DNA from: Streptococcus anginosus subsp. whileyi MAS624
GTDB lineage: Bacteria; Bacillota; Bacilli; Lactobacillales; Streptococcaceae
NCBI RefSeq assembly: GCF_000478925.1
Contig: NZ_AP013072.1
Location: forward strand, 474,501-538,500
Length of the DNA: 64,000 bases
Direction of reading: 5' to 3'
Shown piece after piece: positions 27,731-37,591 of this stretch. A program made the position numbers and the translations under genes. The stretch's first letter is position 1, and every line of letters starts with the position of its first letter. The notes under the pieces were generated by a model, which saw only the letters and a list, made by a program, of their open reading frames with translations, did not search any database and had not been told where the DNA came from.

Positions 27731-29530
27731 TTATTCTTCCAATTCTTCGCTGTATGCAATAATCTGATCAACTGTGTCTGACAAGAATTGAATGGTATCA
27801 CGGAGTGGTTTATCAGTAGAGATATCCGCACCAATGATGCGAGCTGATTCAAGAGGCGTTTTGCTTCCACCAGATTTGAGGAAATTGAGCCAATCGCGGG
27901 CTCCATTTTCATCGTTTTTTAAATGGAGATAACCAGCAGTTGAGATAACGAGACCTGCAGAATAGGTATAACTATACAGTCCCATGTAATAGTGACTTTG
28001 CCGCATCCAAGTGAGCGCCGCATCGTCATCAATTTCCACCGCATCATCCCAGAATTCGGTCAGAACTTCTTTCATGATACTGTTCAGTTTAGCAGCACCA
28101 AAAGTTTCACCGGCTTCAATCAGATTGTAAACACGGCGTTGGAAAGCTGCTTCCAGAAGGTGAGTGATGAAGTTATGGAAGTAGGTGTCAGTTAGACGAT
28201 GCGCAAGAGCAAAACGTTTTTGGCGCGGATTGTCAAATTGATGCTCTAAATAGTTGCTAAGCAGCAGCTCATTAAAGGTAGAAGGAGCTTCTACATAATA
28301 AGTTGACATGTGGGTATTAAAGTAGCTTTGGCTGTTGTCTGAGAAGATAAATTGACCAGAGTGACCAATTTCATGAATCAGAGTATATACATCACTCATA
28401 CGACCCGTCCAGCTCATGAGCACATAAGGGTGCACACGATAAGGGTCAGTTGCATAGCCTCCGGAGTCCTTGCCGGCATTAGCTGCAAAATCCACCCAGC
28501 GCTCTTTTTGATAATTGGCAATTTCGCGCGTGTATTCTTCTCCAAGCGGAGCAACGGATTTCATTACTAGTTCGTAAGCGCCATCAATAGTGACATCAGG
28601 ATTGAGTGCGCTATCCAAGTCCAATTTCCAATCTGCAAAGGTCATTTTTTCAAGACCGTTGATTTTAGCAACGTGTTTGAGGAACTTTTGTGCAACAGGG
28701 GCGAATTCTGTCATGATGAGGTCAATCTGCCGGTCAAACATAGAATGGTCTACCTCTTGCTCAGCCAAAAGATAGTCAAAGACAGAGTCATATCCCCGCA
28801 TATCAGCAATCAGCTTTTCAGATTTCACTTGAGCCAGATAAGCTGCAGCAGTAGTATGTTGATGTTTGCGAAGTCCAGCTGAGAAAGAACGGAAAGACTT
28901 TTCACGGACTTGAGCATTTTCGTGATTTTGGTAGAAATTTTCGTAGCTGATAAAGCTATTCTTATAAACTTTTCCGTCTACTTCAAAATCCTCCATGGCA
29001 AAATCACCTGCCCTCATTTTGGTGTAAATGTCTTGTGGGCTGTAAAAAACTTCACTGAGATTTGTCAGAGCCTTTTCGACATCGGCACCTAAATAGTGAG
29101 CTTTTTGAATTTTTGCTTGACGAATTGCAGCAGTCAAATGCGGTAGTTGTCCGAGACGGTCAAGTACTTTTTCATCAGCATTTACCAAAGCTGCGTCAAA
29201 GAAGCTAAGCGCAACGCTGGCTTCTGTTTCAAAATCTGTACCTGCTTGCGCAATCTGTGCAAAGTTTTCATCACCGTAGTCCGTTGTTTGCGGCATAAAG
29301 CTGTAGTTGCCGATATGACTTCTTTGAATGTAGATTTGTTCTAATTCAGCAAAGGCTTTTTCAAAATCCTCGAAAGTATGGAGGTTATCCTTATAATCAC
29401 GTGTGAATTGGTTAATATCCTCACGCGTTTTTTCAATCGCACGCAAGAAATCCTCTCGGTCTTGATAGAGGGCTGTTAAGTCCCACAGTTCATTTTCTGG
29501 AAATTCAGAACGTTGTTTTTGTTCAACCAT
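27731..29530 (-). CDS. pepF: Oligoendopeptidase F (M3B metallopeptidase)
   Basis: 599-aa cytosolic zinc peptidase that cleaves medium-length peptides. Zinc motif HEIGHSGQF is intact with a downstream Glu (EAPSTFNELL). Start ATG 29530 (MVEQKQRSEFPENE) is preceded by AAGGAG and gives the usual family length; 24 further upstream codons are open but lie before the ribosome-binding site. Monocistronic on the minus strand. Confidence 0.95.
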   Translation of the reverse strand: MVEQKQRSEFPENELWDLTALYQDREDFLRAIEKTREDINQFTRDYKDNLHTFEDFEKAFAELEQIYIQRSHIGNYSFMPQTTDYGDENFAQIAQAGTDFETEASVALSFFDAALVNADEKVLDRLGQLPHLTAAIRQAKIQKAHYLGADVEKALTNLSEVFYSPQDIYTKMRAGDFAMEDFEVDGKVYKNSFISYENFYQNHENAQVREKSFRSFSAGLRKHQHTTAAAYLAQVKSEKLIADMRGYDSVFDYLLAEQEVDHSMFDRQIDLIMTEFAPVAQKFLKHVAKINGLEKMTFADWKLDLDSALNPDVTIDGAYELVMKSVAPLGEEYTREIANYQKERWVDFAANAGKDSGGYATDPYRVHPYVLMSWTGRMSDVYTLIHEIGHSGQFIFSDNSQSYFNTHMSTYYVEAPSTFNELLLSNYLEHQFDNPRQKRFALAHRLTDTYFHNFITHLLEAAFQRRVYNLIEAGETFGAAKLNSIMKEVLTEFWDDAVEIDDDAALTWMRQSHYYMGLYSYTYSAGLVISTAGYLHLKNDENGARDWLNFLKSGGSKTPLESARIIGADISTDKPLRDTIQFLSDTVDQIIAYSEELEE

Positions 29531-29673
29531 AAATCTATTTCTCCTTGTCATTAACTTTCTTCTAGTATAGCAGAAAAACACAATAAATAGACGGCATTTC
29601 AAAAATTATCGCTAAATTCTCAAAAATTCTTGGTAAAAAGCTGTTTTAAGGCTTTTTCTTTTAGTTGAAAATA

Positions 29674-29978
29674 TGATAAAATAAGATTTATACGTGCTTG
29701 ATACAAAGATGAGGATTTAAAGGCTTATTAGGGACAATCCTTGTTTATTTCAAAAGTATAGCAGATGAACATTGTGAGCGTTTAACGAGATTTGCGACAG
29801 GAACTTGTTAAATCGGTATTATTTGGCAAGAGGCTTTGACTTAGCAAGGCATTTAGCGATTAGCGTAAACTGATTAGGTACTAAGTACCAATCAATTTTA
29901 ATGCTTTGTATCTTGATCTTTGTAGGCAAGACGTATAAAAAAATTAGAAATTGAGCATAAGCTCAAAGAGGAATATAT
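29674..29978 (+). promoter_or_regulatory. Promoter and long structured leader of pnp
   Basis: An extended -10 promoter (TG-n-TAAAAT, 29674-29682) predicts a start near 29689 and a 290-base leader with no gene. Segment 29691-29708 can pair with 29919-29936 (5+4+7 base pairs with small bulges), enclosing about 210 bases. A TTGAGC-ATAA-GCTCAA hairpin (29951-29966) then sits right against the ribosome-binding site. pnp mRNA leaders are autoregulated through RNA structure in other bacteria; a similar role here is inference. Confidence 0.5.
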
Positions 29979-32159
29979 ATGACAAAGCAAGTATTTAAAA
30001 CTACTTTTGCTGGTAAAGACTTGGTAGTTGAAACAGGTCAAGTGGCAAAACAGGCAAACGGCAGCGTAGTGGTGCGCTATGGTGAAAGTACCGTTCTGAC
30101 AGCAGCCGTTATGTCAAAGAAAATGGCGACTGGTGACTTCTTCCCACTTCAAGTCAATTATGAAGAAAAGATGTATGCAGCTGGAAAATACCCTGGCGGA
30201 TTTAACAAACGTGAAGGTCGTCCTTCGACAGATGCGACTTTGACAGCTCGCTTGATTGACCGTCCAATTCGTCCGATGTTTGCGGACGGTTTCCGCAATG
30301 AAGTGCAGGTTATCAATACGGTTCTTTCTTATGATGCAGATGCTTCGGCACCTATGGCAGCCATGTTTGGTTCATCTCTTGCTTTGTCAATCTCAGACAT
30401 TCCTTTTAACGGTCCAATTGCTGGCGTGCAGGTCGGCTATGTCAATGGAGAATTGGTTATCAATCCAAGTCAAGAGCAAAAAGAAGCTTCTTTACTGGAA
30501 TTAACCGTTGCAGGAACCAAAGAAGCAATTAACATGGTTGAGTCTGGTGCCAAAGAATTGTCAGAAGAGCTGATGTTGGAAGCCCTTCTGAAAGGTCACG
30601 AAGCAGTTAAGGAATTGATTGCTTTCCAAGAAGAAATCGTGGCAGTAGTTGGAAAAGAAAAAGCAGAAGTTGAGCTTCTTCGTGTGGATGAAGAATTGCA
30701 AACAGAAATTGTAGCAGGCTATAATGCCGATCTTCAAAAAGCCGTTCAGGTAGAAGAAAAATTAGCTCGTGAAGCCGCAACGCAAGCTGTTAAAGACGAA
30801 GTTATAGCCCTTTACAAAGAAAAATATGCTGAGCATGAAGAATTTGACCGTATCATGCGTGATGTGGCTGAAATTTTAGAGCAAATGGAACATGCAGAAG
30901 TACGGCGTTTAATTACTGAGGACAAGATTCGTCCAGATGGTCGTAAGGTAGATGAAATTCGTCCACTAGATGCTGAAATTGACTACCTACCACGTGTGCA
31001 TGGTTCTGGTCTCTTTACTCGTGGGCAAACGCAGGCTTTATCTGTCTTGACCTTGGCGCCGATGGGCGAAACACAAATCGTTGACGGTTTAGATCCAGAA
31101 TACAAGAAACGCTTTATGCATCATTATAATTTCCCACAATATTCTGTAGGAGAAACGGGACGCTATGGAGCACCTGGTCGTCGGGAAATCGGTCATGGAG
31201 CTCTTGGTGAACGTGCACTAGCGCAAGTGCTTCCTAGCCTAGAAGATTTCCCTTATGCGATCCGTTTGGTAGCAGAAGTTCTTGAGTCAAATGGTTCATC
31301 TTCACAAGCCTCGATTTGTGCTGGGACACTTGCTCTTATGGCCGGTGGGGTACCAATTAAAGCACCTGTAGCCGGAATTGCTATGGGGCTCATTTCAGAT
31401 GGTAGCAATTACACGATTTTAACAGATATTCAAGGCTTAGAAGATCATTTCGGAGATATGGATTTCAAGGTGGCTGGTACACGTGAAGGAATTACTGCTC
31501 TTCAAATGGATATCAAGATTGAAGGAATTACTGCTGAAATCTTGCAAGAAGCATTGGCTCAAGCTAAAAAAGCACGTTTTGAAATTTTAGATTTGATTGA
31601 ACGTACAATTCCAGCTCCTCGTCCAGAACTCGCTCCAACCGCTCCAAAAATTGATACCATCAAGATTGATGTTGATAAAATTAAGATTGTCATCGGTAAA
31701 GGCGGTGAAACGATTGACAAGATTATCGCAGAAACAGGTGTCAAGATTGACATTGACGAAGAAGGAAATGTTTCTATTTACTCTAGCGATCAAGATGCGA
31801 TTAACCGTGCCAAAGAAATCATTGCAGCTCTTGTGCGTGAAGCAAAAGTAGATGAAGTTTATCATGCCAAAGTGGTTCGGATTGAGAAATTCGGTGCTTT
31901 TGTCAATCTCTTTGACAAGACAGATGCCTTGGTGCACATCTCAGAAATGGCTTGGACGCGTATTAATAAGGTTGAAGATTTGGTACAACTTGGTGATGAA
32001 GTAGATGTCAAAATCATCAAGATTGATGAAAAAGGTCGTGTGGATGCTTCTATGAAAGCATTGCTTCCGCGCCCTCCTAAAGAGGATAAGGAGAAAAAAC
32101 ATCATCATAAAACGCATAAAGAGCATAAAGCTGTTCAAGAAGAAAAGTCGCAAGACTAG
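29979..32159 (+). CDS. pnp: Polyribonucleotide nucleotidyltransferase (PNPase)
   Basis: 726-aa 3'-5' phosphorolytic exoribonuclease. Two RNase PH-like cores ([11 protein letters not shown] start; second near [12 protein letters not shown]), then a KH domain ([14 protein letters not shown]) and an S1 domain ([18 protein letters not shown]), ending in a His/Lys-rich tail. Length and domains are normal. Stands first in a cluster with cysE 49 bases behind. Confidence 0.98.
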   Translation: MTKQVFKTTFAGKDLVVETGQVAKQANGSVVVRYGESTVLTAAVMSKKMATGDFFPLQVNYEEKMYAAGKYPGGFNKREGRPSTDATLTARLIDRPIRPMFADGFRNEVQVINTVLSYDADASAPMAAMFGSSLALSISDIPFNGPIAGVQVGYVNGELVINPSQEQKEASLLELTVAGTKEAINMVESGAKELSEELMLEALLKGHEAVKELIAFQEEIVAVVGKEKAEVELLRVDEELQTEIVAGYNADLQKAVQVEEKLAREAATQAVKDEVIALYKEKYAEHEEFDRIMRDVAEILEQMEHAEVRRLITEDKIRPDGRKVDEIRPLDAEIDYLPRVHGSGLFTRGQTQALSVLTLAPMGETQIVDGLDPEYKKRFMHHYNFPQYSVGETGRYGAPGRREIGHGALGERALAQVLPSLEDFPYAIRLVAEVLESNGSSSQASICAGTLALMAGGVPIKAPVAGIAMGLISDGSNYTILTDIQGLEDHFGDMDFKVAGTREGITALQMDIKIEGITAEILQEALAQAKKARFEILDLIERTIPAPRPELAPTAPKIDTIKIDVDKIKIVIGKGGETIDKIIAETGVKIDIDEEGNVSIYSSDQDAINRAKEIIAALVREAKVDEVYHAKVVRIEKFGAFVNLFDKTDALVHISEMAWTRINKVEDLVQLGDEVDVKIIKIDEKGRVDASMKALLPRPPKEDKEKKHHHKTHKEHKAVQEEKSQD

Positions 32160-32208
32160 ACAGGTTGCTAAGTGTTTGCCTTCAGTCTAAAGCTAGAAAG
32201 GAGTCATC

Positions 32209-32793
32209 ATGGGTTGGTGGAAAGAGACGATAGATATTGTAAAAGAAAATGATCCGGCAGCTCGCTCTTCACTTGAGGTGCTGTTGACTTATCCTGGGAT
32301 TAAGGCTTTGGCTGCTCACCGACTTTCTCACTTTCTGTGGAATCATGGATGTAAACTTTTAGCTCGGATGCATAGCCAATTTTGGCGCTTTTGGACTCAG
32401 ATTGAGATTCATCCGGGGGCACAGATTGCTTCAGGTGTCTTTATTGACCACGGGAGTGGTTTAGTGATTGGCGAGACGGCCATTGTAGAAAAAGGAGTGA
32501 TGCTCTATCATGGTGTCACTCTTGGAGGCACAGGGAAAGATTGTGGGAAACGTCATCCGACGGTTCGTCAAGGTGCGCTTATTTCAGCTCATGCGCAGCT
32601 AATTGGTCCGATTGAAATTGGTGAAAATGCCAAAGTCGGAGCGGGTGCGGTTGTGGTAGCAGATGTGCCAAGTGATGTGACTGTTGTTGGGATTCCAGCT
32701 AAAATTGTCCGAGTTCACGGGCAAAAAGATGTTCCAACGATCAAGAATTTAGAAGAAATCCGCGAAGAAAGTTATTATTCGTCTAAGTTGTAA
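32209..32793 (+). CDS. cysE: Serine O-acetyltransferase
   Basis: 194-aa first enzyme of cysteine synthesis from serine and acetyl-CoA. The left-handed beta-helix repeats are clear (IHPGAQIASGVFIDHGSGLVIGET; VMLYHGVTLGGTGKD), with catalytic Asp-His in the FIDHG region. It lacks the long N-terminal extension of the E. coli enzyme, as is usual in Firmicutes. AAAGGAG precedes ATG. Confidence 0.95.
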   Translation: MGWWKETIDIVKENDPAARSSLEVLLTYPGIKALAAHRLSHFLWNHGCKLLARMHSQFWRFWTQIEIHPGAQIASGVFIDHGSGLVIGETAIVEKGVMLYHGVTLGGTGKDCGKRHPTVRQGALISAHAQLIGPIEIGENAKVGAGAVVVADVPSDVTVVGIPAKIVRVHGQKDVPTIKNLEEIREESYYSSKL

Positions 32794-32838
32794 TGGGAAG
32801 TAGTTGAAATGTAGGCTGGGAAGAAGGTATATCGTATC

Positions 32839-33603
32839 GTGTTGTTAGAAGAATTTGAAAATGTAGCTGGTGTAATCGAGCCGACGAATAGACTACAAGA
32901 TCAAGATGAGAGCTGTGAAACCATTATCCTGTCTTTTAATGGTGAAATTGTAAATCGTTTGATCGAAACGGGAACAGTTCGCGACGGTGGTCACTTAAAG
33001 AGTTTAAATGGTAAGCAGCCTTGGTATCTATATGAACAAGGGGAAAATAAAATTGCTGTTATGTTGGCTCTTATTGGAGCACCAGTGATTGTTGGTCAGC
33101 TAGAAGAGTTGGCAGCCAGAGGCTTTAAAAACTTCATCATCTTAGGCTCCTGTGGGGTTCTAGATGGCTCGCTAGCAGCAGATAAAATTATCTTGCCAGA
33201 ATTTGCTCTTCGAGATGAAGGGATCAGCTATCATTATGCTCAGGCTAGCGATGAGATTGCCTATGAGGAAGCTTTGCTAACCAAGATGGAGAATATCTTT
33301 GACAAACATGGCATAGAGCATATCCGATCCAAGTCCTGGACGACGGATGCATTTTATCGTGAAACGCCAGCTAAGGTCAAGCACCGTTTAAAAGCGGGTG
33401 CTCAGGTGGTTGATATGGAAGCCTCGGCAATTATGGCCTGGAGCCAATTTCGAAAAAAGAAAGTCTATCAGTTTTTCTATACAGCAGACTATGTTGACCA
33501 TCACAATCATGAGTGGGATGCAAGACATGAAGAAAGAAAAGCAGATGCCATGACTTTTTTTGATGTTGCTTTACAGATAGAAAAGGAATTAGAATATGAT
33601 TAA
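32839..33603 (+). CDS. Nucleoside phosphorylase-superfamily protein
   Basis: A 254-aa protein of the PNP/UDP phosphorylase fold: KIAVMLALIGAPVIVGQLEELAARG, the phosphate loop-like ILGSCGVL and the nucleoside-binding QVVDMEASAIMAW. It likely phosphorolyses a purine or pyrimidine nucleoside. GTG start at 32839 with AAGGT about 11 bases upstream; no better start is present. Between cysE and cysS, overlapping cysS by 8 bases, a conserved streptococcal order. Confidence 0.8.
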   Translation: MLLEEFENVAGVIEPTNRLQDQDESCETIILSFNGEIVNRLIETGTVRDGGHLKSLNGKQPWYLYEQGENKIAVMLALIGAPVIVGQLEELAARGFKNFIILGSCGVLDGSLAADKIILPEFALRDEGISYHYAQASDEIAYEEALLTKMENIFDKHGIEHIRSKSWTTDAFYRETPAKVKHRLKAGAQVVDMEASAIMAWSQFRKKKVYQFFYTADYVDHHNHEWDARHEERKADAMTFFDVALQIEKELEYD

Positions 33604-34939
33604 AATCTATGACACCATGACCCGCAGTCTGCGTGATTTTGTCCCTCTGGAGGAAGGCAAGGTCAAGATGTATATCTGCGGGCCAACGGTTTATAACTAT
33701 ATCCACGTCGGCAATGCTCGCTCAACAGTGGCCTTTGATACAATTCGTCGTTATTTTGAGTATCGTGGGTATGAGGTGGCTTACATATCCAATTTCACCG
33801 ATGTGGATGATAAAATTATCAATCGAGCTAAGGAAGAGGGGATCACACCTCAGGAAGTGGCAGACAAGTACATTGCGGCTTTTCGGGAAGATGTGACGAC
33901 GCTGGGGGTTCAACCAGCTACCCAGCACCCGCGCGTAGTGGACTACATGATGGACATCATTGATTTTGTGCAGACTTTGGTGGATAAGGGCTACGCCTAT
34001 GAGTCAGAAGGCGATGTCTATTTCCGAGTGGAAAAGTCTCACAATTATGCCAAACTAGCCAACAAAACCTTGGCTGATTTAGAGTTAGGCGCTTCTGGTC
34101 GGACAGATGAGGAGACCACCCGCAAGGAAAATCCAGTGGACTTTGCCCTCTGGAAGGCGGCTAAACCGGGCGAGATTTTCTGGGACAGCCCATGGGGGCC
34201 TGGTCGTCCAGGCTGGCATATCGAATGTTCCGTCATGGCGACAGAAATTCTGGGAGATACGATTGATATTCACGGTGGCGGAGCTGATTTAGAATTTCCG
34301 CACCATACCAATGAAATCGCTCAATCAGAAGCTAAAACTGGAAAGACTTTTGCCAACTACTGGATGCACAATGGCTTTGTCAATATTGATGATGTCAAGA
34401 TGTCTAAGTCTCTGGGGAACTTCATTACCGTCCACGATGCCCTTAAAACCATTGACGGACAAGTCTTGCGTTTCTTTTTTGCGACTCAGCACTACCGCAA
34501 GCCTATCAATTTTACAGAAAAAGCCGTTCACGATGCGGAAGTGAATCTAAAATATCTGAAAAATACTTACGAGCAACCCTTTACGGGAACGGTCAATTTG
34601 ACAGAATTGCAGGTTTTTCTGGATAAATTTACAGCTGCTATGGACGAAGATTTCAATGCAGCAAATGGGATTACAGTTGTTTTTGAACTGGCTAAGTGGA
34701 TTAATTCCGGTCATTACAATCAAGAGGTGAAAAGCGCTTTTGCTGAGCTTCTGCAAGTTTTTGGTATTGTCTTTACAGCAGAAGTACTGGATGCGGATAT
34801 TGAAGCCTTGATTGAGCAGCGCCAAGCTGCGCGTGTTGCCAAGGACTTTGCAACAGCTGATAAAATCCGTGATGAATTGGCAGCTAAAGGGATCAAGCTT
34901 TTAGATACCAAGGACGGAGTGAGGTGGATCCGTGATTGA
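33596..34939 (+). CDS. cysS: Cysteinyl-tRNA synthetase
   Basis: 447-aa class I synthetase. GPTVYNYIHVGNARS carries the HIGH-equivalent (HVGN), KMSKSLGN is the KMSKS loop, and zinc ligands include the Cys of YICGPT, the Cys of IECS and the His/Glu of HHTNEIAQSE. Full length. Overlaps the gene on each side by 8 bases, so cysE through the PucR-like gene form one operon. Confidence 0.98.
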   Translation: MIKIYDTMTRSLRDFVPLEEGKVKMYICGPTVYNYIHVGNARSTVAFDTIRRYFEYRGYEVAYISNFTDVDDKIINRAKEEGITPQEVADKYIAAFREDVTTLGVQPATQHPRVVDYMMDIIDFVQTLVDKGYAYESEGDVYFRVEKSHNYAKLANKTLADLELGASGRTDEETTRKENPVDFALWKAAKPGEIFWDSPWGPGRPGWHIECSVMATEILGDTIDIHGGGADLEFPHHTNEIAQSEAKTGKTFANYWMHNGFVNIDDVKMSKSLGNFITVHDALKTIDGQVLRFFFATQHYRKPINFTEKAVHDAEVNLKYLKNTYEQPFTGTVNLTELQVFLDKFTAAMDEDFNAANGITVVFELAKWINSGHYNQEVKSAFAELLQVFGIVFTAEVLDADIEALIEQRQAARVAKDFATADKIRDELAAKGIKLLDTKDGVRWIRD

Positions 34940-35336
34940 TGTCAATCTTATAAATGGTATTGCCTTGGCTTTTGAAGGCGATGCTATCTACTCAACTTAT
35001 ATCCGTCGTCACTTGATTTTCCAAGGCTTGACAAAACCGAACCAGCTACACAGAGAAGCAACCAAGTATGTGTCAGCTCGTGCGCAAGCTAATCTCATTT
35101 CGCAAATGTTGGAAGAAAAAATTCTGACAGAAAAGGAAGAAGACATTTATAAGCGTGGACGCAATGCCAATAGCCATACTAAAGCTAAAAACGCAGATAT
35201 TGTAACCTATCGCATGTCGACAGGTTTTGAAGCCGTTCTGGGATATTTACACATGACCGATCAAATCAAGCGTTTAGAAGAGCTGATTGATTGGTGTATT
35301 GTGAGAGTGGAGGGCGCACATCATGACAAAAACTGA
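34932..35336 (+). CDS. mrnC: Mini-ribonuclease III (23S rRNA maturation)
   Basis: 134-aa RNase III-type domain without a dsRNA-binding domain. Opening NGIALAFEGDAIYSTYIRRHLI contains the catalytic EGDA; KRGRNAN and a later GFEAVLGYLHM complete the active site. The cysS-mrnC order is typical of Firmicutes. Overlaps cysS by 8 bases and the next gene by 14. Confidence 0.93.
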   Translation: MIDVNLINGIALAFEGDAIYSTYIRRHLIFQGLTKPNQLHREATKYVSARAQANLISQMLEEKILTEKEEDIYKRGRNANSHTKAKNADIVTYRMSTGFEAVLGYLHMTDQIKRLEELIDWCIVRVEGAHHDKN

Positions 35337-36195
35337 TCTTTTAGAATGGTTCCCTCAAGGGAGGCTTCAATCCAATCCAAATGCAAAAGAGGATGAAGTG
35401 GCAATTCCCATTTCAAGTAATCAATGGTTGTTATTAAAAAAAAGCAGTCTGACAGAGCGAGAGCAAGAACTTATTTCTTTACTGACTGGGAAAGACTCTG
35501 CATTTGATGGTGGACCTTGGTATGATTATTTGGTTCATAACCGTGGCAAAATGCCTCAAAACGTTCAAAAGCTACAGTTCGTCCATTGTCATTTATTCCA
35601 TTATGAAAATGAAACAATTGGGTCTTGGTTGGAAATGATGCGAACCATATTGCCCAATAGAATAGCAGATTTTCAGCTATCCTATCAGGATTACATCTTT
35701 GTGCTGGATCAAACGCAGTTAGTCCCTGTAAAAGATGTTCTTCGTGATACTTTATCGGCTATCGAATATGACTTCAGTTTAACTCTGACAATTCAAATCG
35801 GACAGATTTGGACTCGCATTTTTGAGGAAAACTATCCTGAGCTATTTCAAGCAGAGAATACCCTTTTTTCCAAGTGGTGGGAACAGGCTCAGCATTCCAA
35901 TGTGCATTCTTTTTCTCAACTCTTTTTGTGGGGGATTAGCCAAAACGATTTCATATTGCCAATTTTAACAAAGAAACTTCACCAATTGATTGAAAGTCAG
36001 GAACAGCTCATTGATATTATCGCTGCTTTGTGGGAAAATACGGCGGTTGTGACAAAAGCTGCCCAGCAGTTGTATATTCATCGGAACACATTGCAATATC
36101 ACATTGATAAATGGGAAGAACTGACGGGCTTACAGCTAAAAGACCTGACAGATTTGACCCTGTGTTACCATATTGTCATCAATGATTTAGTGTAA
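35323..36195 (+). CDS. PucR/CdaR-type helix-turn-helix regulator
   Basis: A 290-aa protein with a C-terminal PucR-type HTH (TKAAQQLYIHRNTLQYHIDK, about residues 245-265). The N-terminal 220 residues hold no domain I can name. CdaR-type regulators often respond to sugar acids or diacids. It lies directly before msmK, but a strong terminator intervenes, so control of msmK would be in trans. Overlaps mrnC by 14 bases. Confidence 0.75.
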   Translation: MTKTDLLEWFPQGRLQSNPNAKEDEVAIPISSNQWLLLKKSSLTEREQELISLLTGKDSAFDGGPWYDYLVHNRGKMPQNVQKLQFVHCHLFHYENETIGSWLEMMRTILPNRIADFQLSYQDYIFVLDQTQLVPVKDVLRDTLSAIEYDFSLTLTIQIGQIWTRIFEENYPELFQAENTLFSKWWEQAQHSNVHSFSQLFLWGISQNDFILPILTKKLHQLIESQEQLIDIIAALWENTAVVTKAAQQLYIHRNTLQYHIDKWEELTGLQLKDLTDLTLCYHIVINDLV

Positions 36196-36230
36196 TGTTT
36201 TGTGCATCCTGCACAAAACATTTTTTTTAT
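36194..36230 (+). terminator. Terminator overlapping the PucR-like gene stop
   Basis: Perfect 13-bp stem with a 3-base loop (36194-36206, 36210-36222), then eight T. The stem starts within the TAA stop codon. Confidence 0.92.
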
Positions 36231-36254
36231 TTTGTTCACTTTGCCATAGGATAA

Positions 36255-36275
36255 TGAAGCGTTTTCATATATAAT
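36255..36275 (+). promoter_or_regulatory. cre-like site and -10 box before msmK
   Basis: TGAAGCGTTTTCA (36255-36267) is one base short of a perfect catabolite-responsive element and lies directly before TATAAT (36270-36275). Carbon-catabolite control fits the role of MsmK. No good -35 box is seen. Confidence 0.45.
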
Positions 36276-36305
36276 AAAATCATAATAACAAAGGAGTTCC
36301 ATTTT

Positions 36306-37436
36306 ATGGTAGAATTAAATTTAAAAAATATTTACAAAAAATATCCAAACAGCGAACATTACTCTGTAGAAGACTTCAACTTGAATATAAAAGATAAGGA
36401 ATTTATCGTTTTCGTTGGTCCTTCAGGATGTGGGAAATCTACTACACTTCGTATGATTGCTGGACTTGAAGATATCACGGAAGGTGAATGTTCAATTGAT
36501 GGCCGCGTGGTCAATGATGTTGCGCCAAAAGATCGTGACATTGCCATGGTTTTCCAAAACTACGCTTTGTATCCACACATGACTGTGCATGACAATATGG
36601 CTTTTGGTTTGAAACTTCGTAAATACAGCAAGGATGATATTGAAAAACGTGTAAATGAAGCAGCAGAGATTCTTGGCTTGAAAGAATTTTTAGATCGTAA
36701 ACCAGCTGACCTTTCAGGTGGTCAACGCCAACGTGTAGCGATGGGACGTGCTATTGTTCGTGATGCAAAAGTATTTCTTATGGATGAACCGCTTTCTAAT
36801 TTGGATGCGAAATTGCGGGTATCTATGCGAGCAGAAATTGCTAAAATCCACCGTCGTATTGGGGCAACCACTATCTATGTTACCCATGACCAAACAGAAG
36901 CAATGACTTTGGCTGATCGTATCGTTATCATGTCTGCAACAAAGAATCCTTCAGGAACGGGTACAATTGGACGTATAGAACAAATCGGTACCCCACAAGA
37001 AGTTTACAAAAACCCAGTTAATAAATTTGTTGCAGGCTTTATCGGAAGCCCAGCGATGAACTTTATCAATGTAACTTTGAAAGGTGATGAAATTGTAGCA
37101 CAAGACCTTTCTCTGAAAGTACCAGAAGGTGCCTTGAAGGTACTTCGTGAAAAAGGCTATGAAGGCAAGAAACTCATTTTTGGTATTCGTCCAGAAGACA
37201 TCAATACAGAAGCTGCTTTCCTTGAAACCTTCCCAGATTCAGTAGTACATGCTAAAATCTCTGTATCCGAATTGCTTGGTTCGGAATCTCATTTGTATTG
37301 CCAAGTGGCTGACAATGAATTTATTGCTAAAGTAGATGCTCGTGATTACCTCAAAGCTGGAGCAGGTATTGACCTTGGCTTTGACTTGAACAAAGCACAC
37401 TTCTTTGATCCAGAAACAGAAAAGACAGTTTATTAA
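36306..37436 (+). CDS. msmK: Multi-sugar ABC transporter ATPase
   Basis: 376-aa ATPase that energises several sugar ABC importers in streptococci. Walker A GPSGCGKST, signature LSGGQRQRVAMGRA, Walker B VFLMDEP, switch His in YVTHDQTEAM, then a C-terminal OB-type regulatory region (GIRPEDI). No permease or binding-protein gene is adjacent, in keeping with a shared ATPase encoded alone. AAGGAG upstream and terminator downstream. Confidence 0.95.
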   Translation: MVELNLKNIYKKYPNSEHYSVEDFNLNIKDKEFIVFVGPSGCGKSTTLRMIAGLEDITEGECSIDGRVVNDVAPKDRDIAMVFQNYALYPHMTVHDNMAFGLKLRKYSKDDIEKRVNEAAEILGLKEFLDRKPADLSGGQRQRVAMGRAIVRDAKVFLMDEPLSNLDAKLRVSMRAEIAKIHRRIGATTIYVTHDQTEAMTLADRIVIMSATKNPSGTGTIGRIEQIGTPQEVYKNPVNKFVAGFIGSPAMNFINVTLKGDEIVAQDLSLKVPEGALKVLREKGYEGKKLIFGIRPEDINTEAAFLETFPDSVVHAKISVSELLGSESHLYCQVADNEFIAKVDARDYLKAGAGIDLGFDLNKAHFFDPETEKTVY

Positions 37437-37467
37437 TTTACAATGCCTTTAGAATAACTAATAAGAG

Positions 37468-37512
37468 AATGCAGGATGCCTTGTTTTTAATACAAGACTC
37501 CTGCATTTTTTA
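37468..37512 (+). terminator. Terminator of msmK
   Basis: 8-bp outer stem AATGCAGG (37468-37475) / CCTGCATT (37500-37507) with an inner CTTGT/ACAAG helix and a T tail. Confidence 0.85.
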
Positions 37513-37576
37513 TAGAAGAAAATTTGGATTTAACGGTAAAGTGATTTATAAATAAGAAGAAGCATTTTAAATTTTA

Positions 37577-37591
37577 TGTTATACTAAAGTC
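37577..37591 (+). promoter_or_regulatory. Extended -10 promoter abutting the rlmB start codon
   Basis: TG-t-TATACT (37577-37585). The expected transcription start, seven bases after the hexamer, falls on or next to the A of the ATG at 37592. No Shine-Dalgarno sequence lies before that ATG. This predicts a leaderless mRNA. Confidence 0.55.

Noticed and set aside
32160..32208. T-box riboswitch before cysE
   Set aside because: Only 49 bases lie between pnp and cysE, too short, and no T-box consensus is seen.
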